Shown here: piece after piece, positions 14,691 to 20,262 of the stretch
Layout: each line of letters starts with the position of its first letter
Numbering within the stretch: the stretch's first letter is position 1
Position numbers and translations under genes: made by a program
NCBI GenBank assembly: GCA_016793305.1
Contig: JAEUHU010000373.1
Location: 1-20,262, forward strand
From: Planctomycetota bacterium
GTDB lineage: Bacteria > Planctomycetota > UBA1135 > UBA2386
DNA length: 20,262 nt
Reading direction: 5' to 3'
Notes under the pieces: model-generated
Told to the model about the DNA's origin: nothing
What the model saw: the letters and a program-made list of their open reading frames with translations, nothing else
Database searches by the model: none

Positions 14691-14745
14691 GCACCCTCCA
14701 CGCTTGTGGAATCTCAACTCCTAGAGGAACGACTAGCTGAGTCTC

Positions 14746-14763
14746 TTCAGCCGTGCTCGTGCA
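14746..14763. repeat. 18-bp direct repeat, right copy (3' end of PyrK-like gene)
   Basis: Identical to 13518-13535. On the minus strand it carries the last codons (HEHG) and the stop of the PyrK-like gene, so this copy is the intact original and the left one the duplicate. Confidence 0.9.
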
Positions 14764-15538
14764 CGAGCTCGCAGGTCTCGTAGACCGGCCCTTCCATGCA
14801 GGTGCGAGAGTACGGCCAGCCCTTGAAGCGTGGCCCCTGCACCTTGACCGTGCAGCCGTTGCAGACCCCGTAGCCGCAGGCCATGTAGGTCTCGAGGCTC
14901 AGGAAGCAGCGCAGGCCGCGCTGCCCGCACAGTTCTGCCACCGCGTGCATCATCGGGTCCGGGCCGCAGCAGAAGACCACTTCGCCGGCCTTCACCGTGC
15001 CCTTCTGCAGCAGGTCGTCGAGCAGCGCCGTGACCCTGCCGGCGAAGCCGAAGCTGCCGTCGTCGGTCGACGCGTGCAGCTGCACGAGACCCGCGAAGTC
15101 CTCCATGCCGGACAGCATCGCGCGCGTGCGGCCGCCGAACAGCAGGCGCAGCGAGCGACCGTTCGCCTGCGCCTGCCGCGCCAGCAGCAGGAACGGGGCG
15201 AGCCCGACGCCGCCGGCGATGCAGACGGGATCGGCGTGGTCCTGCGGGAAGGGTTGCCCGAGCGGCCCGTTCAGCACGATGCCGTCGCCCGGGCGCGAGT
15301 CGCACAGCGCACGCGTGCCTTCGCCGACCGGCTTGATCAGGAAGCTGCCCCACGAACCGTCCGGAGCGCGGTCGTACAGCGAGAACGGCCGCGGCAGCTG
15401 GACCGGCCAGCGTTGCTCCGTGCGCAGCATGTAGAACTGCCCCGGCAGCGTGGCGGGGATCGGACCGTCGACTTCGATGGCGAACGAGCCGCCGCCGAGA
15501 TCGCGGCAGCGGCGCAAGGTGTGGACTCGGGTCTGCAT
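14747..15538 (-). CDS. dihydroorotate dehydrogenase electron-transfer subunit-like protein (PyrK family)
   Basis: A 263-residue ferredoxin-reductase-type flavoprotein that would pass electrons between NAD(H), FAD and a [2Fe-2S] cluster. The FAD domain shows RPFSLY (50-55) and KPVGEGTRAL (69-78). The nucleotide domain shows GGVGLAPF (109-116) and CGPDPMM (191-197). The cluster ligands are Cys221, Cys226, Cys229 and Cys247 (CGYGVCNGC, then RTCMEGPVY). The length fits PyrK. In PyrK systems the partner is PyrD class 1B, but no pyrD is present here, so the partner could be another dehydrogenase. The ATG at 15538 is 13 nt after a -10-like TATGCT (15551-15556), so the transcript may be nearly leaderless. 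It lies 37 nt downstream of the metallophosphoesterase on the same strand. Confidence 0.87.
   Translation of the reverse strand: MQTRVHTLRRCRDLGGGSFAIEVDGPIPATLPGQFYMLRTEQRWPVQLPRPFSLYDRAPDGSWGSFLIKPVGEGTRALCDSRPGDGIVLNGPLGQPFPQDHADPVCIAGGVGLAPFLLLARQAQANGRSLRLLFGGRTRAMLSGMEDFAGLVQLHASTDDGSFGFAGRVTALLDDLLQKGTVKAGEVVFCCGPDPMMHAVAELCGQRGLRCFLSLETYMACGYGVCNGCTVKVQGPRFKGWPYSRTCMEGPVYETCELVHEHG
14755..14768. repeat. 14-bp perfect palindrome at the insertion junction
   Basis: GCTCGTGCACGAGC is fully self-complementary and lies at the end of the PyrK-like gene. The right end of the 18-bp repeat falls 2 nt past its centre, so the left copy holds only one half. It could be a recombinase target, or simply a consequence of the codons used. 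Confidence 0.6.
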
Positions 15539-15550
15539 CGCGGGCGGCGG

Positions 15551-15556
15551 AGCATA
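15551..15556 (-). promoter_or_regulatory. candidate -10 element of the PyrK-like gene
   Basis: TATGCT on the minus strand ends 13 nt before the ATG at 15538, in the same position relative to the start as the TAGCAT boxes at 10626 and 13077. No good -35 is visible. The gene might instead be read through from the upstream operon. Confidence 0.28.
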
Positions 15557-15575
15557 GCCGCGGCGGTGCCGGGCA

Positions 15576-16523
15576 CTACCGCACGGTCGCCAAGGTCGCG
15601 GCGGTGCGGCGCGGCGCCGTTCGTGCCACCGTGCGCAGCGTGACGATCGGCACCTCCGGCGGCGCGTCGATGCGCAGCGGCAGCACGGTCACGCCGGTGC
15701 CGCGGCTGACGTAGAGCCGGCAGTCGTTCTCGACGAACCAGCCGCGTTCGTAGCCGAAGCGGCTGTGGTGGATGGGCGCCCAACCGCCGATGCGGATCTG
15801 TCCCCCGTGCGTGTGCCCGGAGAGCTGCAGGTCGACGTCGACCGCGGCCGCTTCGAAGAAGAAGTCCGGATGGTGGCTCAGCAGCACCGCGGTCTCGCCG
15901 GGGCGCCGACCGGCGAGCGCTCCGGCCAGGTCCGGCGTGCCCTCGGTCAGGTCGTCGACGCCGCAGAGCCACAGGCTGCCGCCCTCGTGCTCGAGGCGCA
16001 CGCCACGGTTCTCCAGCACCTGGACGCCGTGACGTTCCAGGAACGCGCGCCACAGCCCGATGTCGGGGCCGAAGAAGTGGTCGTGGTTGCCGGGCACCGC
16101 GTAGACGCCGAGCCGCGGCCGCAAGGTGCGCAGCGCCGGCTCGAACAGCAGGATCTCGCGTTCGCGTGTGTTGATCAGGTCGCCGCCGAGCAGCACCACG
16201 TCGGGCCGCGCCGCCATCACCTTGTCGAACAGCTGGCACAGGTCGGCGGCCGTGCAGAAGCTGCCGGCGTGCACGTCGCTGACGAACGCGAGGCGCAGGC
16301 CGTCGAGTCCGGCGACTCCGGGCCGGAGCGGCAGTTCGAGCTCGGTGAGTTCGGTGCGGCTGCGGATCCGGCGCTGCAGCCAGTGCAGCGGCGGCAGCCG
16401 ATCGAGCAGGCGGTTGGCGGCGGCGACCATCGTGGCGACGACGCGCCGCAGCGCGGTGCGGCGGCCCGACAAGGGGCCGCGTGGAGGCGGTGCCCGCCGT
16501 TCGCCGACCGTCGGTGCCGCCAT
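15576..16523 (-). CDS. calcineurin-like metallophosphoesterase (YaeI-like)
   Basis: A 315-residue metal-dependent phosphoesterase. All five signature blocks are present: Asp83-x-His85 (FVSDVHAG), Asp115 (LLGGDLIN), Asn146-His147 (VPGNHDH), His217 (LLSHHPDFF) and His237-x-His239 (LSGHTHGGQ). Together they build a two-metal centre. The N-terminal 50 residues are Arg/Pro-rich with a short amphipathic or hydrophobic stretch (VVATMVAAANRLLDRLPPLH), which may associate with the membrane as in YaeI-type enzymes that act on phospholipid or lipid A precursors. The ATG lies 3 nt after the stop of the response-regulator gene (TGAGCGATG), so it is the last gene of the two-component operon, unless the PyrK-like gene is also part of it. 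Substrate unknown. Confidence 0.9.
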   Translation of the reverse strand: MAAPTVGERRAPPPRGPLSGRRTALRRVVATMVAAANRLLDRLPPLHWLQRRIRSRTELTELELPLRPGVAGLDGLRLAFVSDVHAGSFCTAADLCQLFDKVMAARPDVVLLGGDLINTREREILLFEPALRTLRPRLGVYAVPGNHDHFFGPDIGLWRAFLERHGVQVLENRGVRLEHEGGSLWLCGVDDLTEGTPDLAGALAGRRPGETAVLLSHHPDFFFEAAAVDVDLQLSGHTHGGQIRIGGWAPIHHSRFGYERGWFVENDCRLYVSRGTGVTVLPLRIDAPPEVPIVTLRTVARTAPRRTAATLATVR

Positions 16524-16526
16524 CGC

Positions 16527-17906
16527 TCAGTCGCCCGCGGCGCGCAGGGCCGCACCTTCCTGGAGCTTGTTGAACAGCGTGCGCACCCCGATGCCGAGCA
16601 TCTCGGCGGTGCGCGTTCGATTGCCGCCGTTGTGCCGCAGCGTGCGCTGCACCAGTTCGTGCTCGACCTCGGCGAGCGAACGGCCCACCAGCGCCTGCCA
16701 CGGGTCGACGGTCGGCAGCACGTAGGTCGGTTCGATCGGCGCCTCGGCGATCGGCAGCGGGGCCGTCGGTTGCAGCCAGCGCCGCACCACCTCGCCGGTG
16801 ACGACGTCGCCGTCGCAGAGGATGCCGACGCGCTGCACGACGTTCTGCAGTTCGCGCACGTTGCCCGGCCAGTGCCAGGCTCGCAGCGCCGCCTCGGCGG
16901 CCGCGTCGAACGAGGCGCCGGGCCGCAGGAAGTGCTGGGCCAGCGGCACGATCTCCTCGGGGCGTTCGCGCAGCGGCGGCAGCACCACCGGCACGACGTT
17001 CAAGCGCCACAGCAGGTCGGCGCGGAAGCGGCCGGCGGCCACCTCGACGTCGAGGTCGCGGTTGGTCGCGGCGACGATGCGCACGTCGACGCGCAGCGTG
17101 CGGTTGCCGCCGACGCGGTCGAACTCGCCTTCCTGCAGCACGCGCAGCAGCTTCGCCTGCATCGCCGGCGACATCTCGCCGACCTCGTCGAGGAACAGCG
17201 TGCCGCCGTCGGCGAGCTCGAACCGACCCTCGCGGCGGCGCTGTGCCCCGGTGAAGGACCCGGCCTCGTGGCCGAACAGCTCGCTCTCCAGGAGCGGCTC
17301 CGGGATCGCCGCACAGTTGAGCTTCACGAACGGACGCTGCGCGCGGTCGCTGTGCTTGTGCAGCAGTGCGGCGATGCGTTCCTTGCCGGTGCCGCTCTCG
17401 CCGCGGATCAGCACGCTGGCGCGGCTCTTCGCGACCCGTTGCACGAGCTCGACGATCGCCTGCATCGCCGGGGCGGCGACCACCATGTCCCCACCGACGG
17501 TCTCGGCGCGCAGGAACGTGTTCAAGCACAGCAGCCGGCGCTTCTCGCGCATGCGCGCGAGCAGCACCTCGAGTTCGTCGAGCACGACCGGCTTCTCGAG
17601 CACGTCGTCGGCGCCCTGTCGGATCGCCTGCACCGCCGTGTGCATGGTGCCGTGGGCGGTGACCAGCACGACCGGACGATCGGGGTCGGCCTGCTTGCTG
17701 GCGGCGAGCACGGCGAACCCGTCGGCGTGCGGCATGCGCCAGTCGGTGACCACGAGGTCGAACGAACGCTGGCCCAGCGCCGCGATCGCCTCGCGACCGT
17801 CGGCGACGGCGTGCACCTCGAGCCCGAACGACTGCAGCGCTTCCTGCAGGAACTCGCGCGACAGCGGTTCGTCGTCGGCCAGCAGCACCACTTCCCGACC
17901 ACTCAC
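16527..17906 (-). CDS. NtrC-family sigma-54-dependent response regulator
   Basis: A 459-residue transcription activator. The receiver domain (1-120) has the acidic pair Asp11/Asp12, phosphoacceptor Asp55 (VVTDWRMP), Thr83 and Lys105 (EKP). The AAA+ domain (about 145-370) has Walker A GESGTGKE (169-176), the sigma-54 contact loop GSFTGA (216-221, usually GAFTGA), Walker [10 protein letters not shown] (Asp240/Glu241) and [14 protein letters not shown]. The C-terminal Fis-type helix-turn-helix (426-449) reads [20 protein letters not shown]. Phosphorylation by the adjacent kinase should trigger ATP-driven opening of sigma-54 promoters. The start is GTG at 17906, overlapping the kinase stop (GTGA, 17903-17906), and gives a normal receiver N-terminus. 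No convincing -24/-12 site was found in this window, so its targets probably lie elsewhere. Confidence 0.95.
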   Translation of the reverse strand: MSGREVVLLADDEPLSREFLQEALQSFGLEVHAVADGREAIAALGQRSFDLVVTDWRMPHADGFAVLAASKQADPDRPVVLVTAHGTMHTAVQAIRQGADDVLEKPVVLDELEVLLARMREKRRLLCLNTFLRAETVGGDMVVAAPAMQAIVELVQRVAKSRASVLIRGESGTGKERIAALLHKHSDRAQRPFVKLNCAAIPEPLLESELFGHEAGSFTGAQRRREGRFELADGGTLFLDEVGEMSPAMQAKLLRVLQEGEFDRVGGNRTLRVDVRIVAATNRDLDVEVAAGRFRADLLWRLNVVPVVLPPLRERPEEIVPLAQHFLRPGASFDAAAEAALRAWHWPGNVRELQNVVQRVGILCDGDVVTGEVVRRWLQPTAPLPIAEAPIEPTYVLPTVDPWQALVGRSLAEVEHELVQRTLRHNGGNRTRTAEMLGIGVRTLFNKLQEGAALRAAGD

Positions 17907-19012
17907 GCGACCACCTCCGCGGCGGCGGGCACGGTCGCGGGTTCGGCCGGCAGATCGCCGTCGAGCAGCGGCAGGCGCACGCGGAAGCAGGCGCCGAGCT
18001 CGCCGGGGTTGCGCAGTTCGAGGCTGCCGCCGAGGAACGACAGCACGCGCAGGCACAGCGGCAGACCGAGGCCGGAACCTCGCTCCTTCGACGAGACGAA
18101 CGGTTCGAACACCTTGTCGCCGACGGCCGCGGGGATGCCGGGGCCGTCGTCGCGCACGTCGAGTTCGAGCTGGCCGGCGGCGGTGCGCACGGTCACGTCG
18201 ATGCGGGCGGCCGGGGCGGCCTCGAGCGCGTTGCGGAACAGGTTGGTCAGCACGCGCACCAGCGCGTCGCCGTCGGCGCGCAACTCGGCGCGCCCTTGCA
18301 GCCGCACGCGCACGGACGGCAGCCCGGCCGCGGTGGCGGCTTCGGCGACGACGTCCGCGACCGTGGCGGCGCGGCCGCGCTGGCGTTCCGGACGGGCGAA
18401 GCCGAGCAGTGCCTTGACGATGCCGTCGACCTGCTGCACGCCCTGCACGACCTTGCCGGCGAAGCGCTTCATCGCCGCCGGGTCGTCGCTGCGCTGCAAC
18501 AGGGCCGCGAAGCCCATCACGCCGTTCAGCGGATTCTTGATCTCGTGTGCGATGCCGAGCGCCAGCTCCGACAGGCCGGCGAGGCGGTCGAGGCGGTGCA
18601 CCTCGCGCTCGAGGTCGCGCAGGCGGGAACGGTCCTCGACCAGCAGCAGGGCGCCGTCGGCGAGCGGCACGCGGCGCACGCGCACGGCCATGCCGCCGAA
18701 GCCGACGTCGCCGGGAGCCTGCTCGACGAGCGCGCAGCCGACCGAGGCGGCGGCCGCGAGCAGCCGTTCGCCCTCGGGATTGGCCCGCGCCGGCCGCCCG
18801 TCGCCGTCGAGCACGACGACGCCGATCGGCAACGCCGCGAACACGGCGTCGCGCTCCTGCAGGGCGCCCTGCAGCGCCGTGTTGCTCTGGCGCAGTTCGG
18901 CGTCGACCGCTTCGGCGCGCTCCTTCAGCGCCGCGTAGCTGCGCTCGAGCTCGGCGGCGGCCGCGACGAAGTGCCTGAAGCCGTCGTGCAACTGCTGCCG
19001 GTCGTCGCTCAC
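17903..19012 (-). CDS. soluble NtrB-type sensor histidine kinase with PAS-like domain
   Basis: A 369-residue kinase without membrane segments. The N-terminus is a helical coiled coil (about 5-55: AAAAELERSYAALKERAEAV and onward). A PAS-like domain follows (about 55-130: VFAALPIGVVVLDGDGRPAR, then GALLLVEDRSRLRDLEREV). The HisKA domain contains phospho-acceptor His156 (LGIAHEIKNPLNGVMGF). The HATPase domain has the N box (Asn257/Asn261), G1 DDGPGIP (288-294) and G2 GSGLGL (312-317). The layout is that of NtrB-like partners of NtrC regulators, and the regulator gene follows with a 4-bp GTGA overlap. Its own GTG start overlaps the stop of the exported coiled-coil gene in the same way. It must sense a cytoplasmic signal or work through a protein partner. 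Confidence 0.94.
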   Translation of the reverse strand: MSDDRQQLHDGFRHFVAAAAELERSYAALKERAEAVDAELRQSNTALQGALQERDAVFAALPIGVVVLDGDGRPARANPEGERLLAAAASVGCALVEQAPGDVGFGGMAVRVRRVPLADGALLLVEDRSRLRDLEREVHRLDRLAGLSELALGIAHEIKNPLNGVMGFAALLQRSDDPAAMKRFAGKVVQGVQQVDGIVKALLGFARPERQRGRAATVADVVAEAATAAGLPSVRVRLQGRAELRADGDALVRVLTNLFRNALEAAPAARIDVTVRTAAGQLELDVRDDGPGIPAAVGDKVFEPFVSSKERGSGLGLPLCLRVLSFLGGSLELRNPGELGACFRVRLPLLDGDLPAEPATVPAAAEVVA

Positions 19013-20073
19013 TGGTCCTTCTCTCCGGGCCACGTCAGGCCGGCGATGCGCGCGGTCTGGTCGTAGCCCGCGTTCTGGTTCATCCACGCGAAGTGCTTCA
19101 TCGCCGTCTGGGCCGCGAGGCCCCAGGCCCCGAGCACCTCGACGTCGCCGCGTTCGCCGGTCTTCTTCACGTCGCGCACGGTGATGCGCAGGAACGCGTC
19201 GCGCACCTGCTGCTCGCGCCGCTGGTACTCGCCGGCGTTGCTCTGCAGGCTCAGGCCCTCGTAGCGCTCCGCGTGGCGGAACAGCAGTTCGAGGCAGCGC
19301 CCTTGGTAGAACAACGACGCGTACGGTGGTTGCTTCTGCTGCAGCAGCGGCGCCAGCTCGGCCAGGGCACGGGTCAGGCTCTCCCGCCCGCGCTCGGCCA
19401 GCTGCTTGCCGAGCTCGGCGTGGCCGAGTTCGAGCGCCCGCACGGCGTCGTCCATCTGCTGCTGCCCGGCCTTGAACAGGGCCTGGGCGACCAGCTGGTG
19501 GTCGGTCGAGCCGGCGATCTGCGACTTCACGCGGTCGAGCTGAGTCACGGTCGGCAGGGCCGGTTCTGCGACCGGCGCGGTCTCGCCCGCCGGTTGCGCC
19601 ATCGGCGTCTCGACCGGCCCGGTCGGCATGCCGGCCCCGCCCACCCGCGGCGTCGCCGCCGGCTGCTGCCGCGAGCCCACGGTCGGCACCAGGACGAACG
19701 GCGCCTCGGCGTTCTTCTTGGCCCGCGCCTCGGCGTCGGCGCGCAGTTGCTCCACCTGGGCACGCAGCCGGTTGTACTGGTCGAGCAGGCTCGCCGTCGC
19801 AGCGTCCTCCTCGCGCAGTTCCTGGCGCATGCGCTCGACGGCTTCGGTGCCCGGCACGGCCGGCGGCTTGAACGTGCGTTCGCTCTCGTCGGCGGGCAGG
19901 CCGAGGTCGTGGCGCAGCCGCAGCTCCATCAGCCGGTCGACCTCGGACCGGTTCTGCTGCAGCTGGCGCTGCGTGCGCTCGAGTTCGAGGCGCGCGCGTT
20001 CGCCCTCCTGGACCTGGGCCGGCAACAGACCGGCGACCAGGGCCGCCATGGTCGGCAACAGCAGCACCTTCAC
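19009..20073 (-). CDS. exported coiled-coil protein of unknown function
   Basis: A 354-residue protein. Residues 1-20 are a signal peptide (VLLLPTMAALVAGLLPAQ). Residues 22-125 are Glu/Arg/Gln/Leu-rich and look like an interrupted coiled coil (RLELERTQRQLQQNRSEVDR). Residues 126-172 form a Pro/Ala/Thr linker. Residues 173-354 are a helical domain (LVAQALFKAGQQQMDDAVRA, LFYQGRCLELLFRHAERYEG), rather TPR-like. The start is GTG at 20073, overlapping the stop of the TPR gene (GTGA), and its own stop overlaps the kinase start, so it is locked between them in one translationally coupled operon. No family recognised. The position suggests a periplasmic or surface partner of the signalling system, but that is inference. 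Confidence 0.82.
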   Translation of the reverse strand: MKVLLLPTMAALVAGLLPAQVQEGERARLELERTQRQLQQNRSEVDRLMELRLRHDLGLPADESERTFKPPAVPGTEAVERMRQELREEDAATASLLDQYNRLRAQVEQLRADAEARAKKNAEAPFVLVPTVGSRQQPAATPRVGGAGMPTGPVETPMAQPAGETAPVAEPALPTVTQLDRVKSQIAGSTDHQLVAQALFKAGQQQMDDAVRALELGHAELGKQLAERGRESLTRALAELAPLLQQKQPPYASLFYQGRCLELLFRHAERYEGLSLQSNAGEYQRREQQVRDAFLRITVRDVKKTGERGDVEVLGAWGLAAQTAMKHFAWMNQNAGYDQTARIAGLTWPGEKDQ

Positions 20074-20262
20074 CGGAGGATCCCCCGATAGGCGTCGGCG
20101 GCGTGCTCGAGCTTGCCGAGTCGCGTGTAGGCGTCGCCGATCATCTCGGCGGCCTTCTGCATCAGCTCGGCGTCCTTGATGCGCGGCGCCAGCAGCGTGG
20201 CCTGGGCCGGGAAGTCGTCGAAGTGCTCGCTCGCGGCGGCCTGCTGGTAGAGCGCCTGCACC
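20070..20262 (-). CDS. TPR-like protein, only C-terminal part in window
   Basis: The last 63-64 residues of a gene that begins beyond the right edge. The tail has a tetratricopeptide pattern: LMQKAAEMIGDAYTRLGKLE then HAADAYRGILR, with the G-x-x-Y-x-x-x-G-x-x-x-x-A spacing of a TPR helix pair. The apparent GTG at 20261 is simply the first possible start codon inside the window; the upstream frame is open. The stop at 20070-20072 overlaps the GTG of the next gene. It is the first visible gene of the operon that includes the two-component pair. Confidence 0.75.
   Translation of the reverse strand, partial: VQALYQQAAASEHFDDFPAQATLLAPRIKDAELMQKAAEMIGDAYTRLGKLEHAADAYRGILR

Noticed and set aside
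13536..14745. Insertion sequence carrying the protease as cargo
   Set aside because: There is no transposase frame, and the two ends (TCAATAGACC and GAGACTCAGC when read inward) are not inverted repeats of each other.
15765..18938. A 1057-codon open frame on the plus strand across the phosphoesterase, regulator and kinase genes
   Set aside because: It is antisense to three genes with complete catalytic motifs, and its translation is rich in Arg/His/Gln/Ala without domains; it is a shadow of high GC at third codon positions.
1..20262. CRISPR arrays, tRNA or rRNA genes, phage or plasmid replication functions
   Set aside because: No regularly spaced repeats, no cloverleaf-like segment and no such proteins were seen in reading the window by eye; a short RNA gene could still be missed.

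Overview
The window is very GC-rich (most counted 60-base lines are 65-80% GC) and densely coded, with long open frames on both strands. The mix of genes suggests a Planctomycetota-type bacterium. The pointers are an ECF sigma factor with a long membrane-anchored extension carrying carboxypeptidase-regulatory-like domains, a pseudopilin-like protein with a DLDGDGQGEF segment, exported proteins whose signal peptides end in AQ, and few clear Shine-Dalgarno sites. This assignment is inference; no rRNA or tRNA is present to settle it. I recognise 17 protein genes, two of them cut by the window edges.

Layout. 1-1418 (-): Kp43-like subtilisin, cut at its C-terminus. 1493-3402 (-): SDR reductase and GNAT acyltransferase with an ATGA overlap. 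3594-5652 (+), divergent from the previous pair: phenylacetate-CoA-ligase-like enzyme, a 69-residue unknown protein and a four-helix membrane protein. 5671-6654 (-): Rpn/YhgA-like PD-(D/E)XK nuclease. 6739-7443 (-): pseudopilin-like membrane protein. 7726-10500 (+): exported protein with two tandem DUF4034-like modules. 10644-13055 (+): ECF sigma fused to a membrane segment and CarboxypepD_reg domains. 13089-13502 (+): DUF2237 protein. 13536-14690 (-): trypsin-like protease with a probable lipoprotein domain. 14747-15538 (-): PyrK-like flavo/iron-sulfur reductase. 15576-20262 (-): an operon read leftward as TPR protein, exported coiled-coil protein, soluble histidine kinase, NtrC-type sigma-54 activator and metallophosphoesterase. 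Its first three junctions are GTGA stop/start overlaps.

The most striking structure is at 13518-14763. The protease gene is visibly poorer in GC than its neighbours and is bounded exactly by two perfect 18-bp direct repeats. The right copy is the 3' end of the PyrK-like gene. The left copy abuts the protease stop codon and supplies one arm of a terminator-like hairpin. This looks like insertion of a single foreign gene, in the same orientation, between the host gene's stop and its terminator, with no transposase and no terminal inverted repeats. The protease joins an N-terminal domain resembling Sbal_3080-type lipoproteins to an S1C trypsin fold.

Other points of note are the one-polypeptide sigma/sensor fusion, near-leaderless starts preceded by a repeated TAGCATCGC block, and the tightly coupled two-component operon whose kinase has no membrane segment but whose upstream partner is exported.
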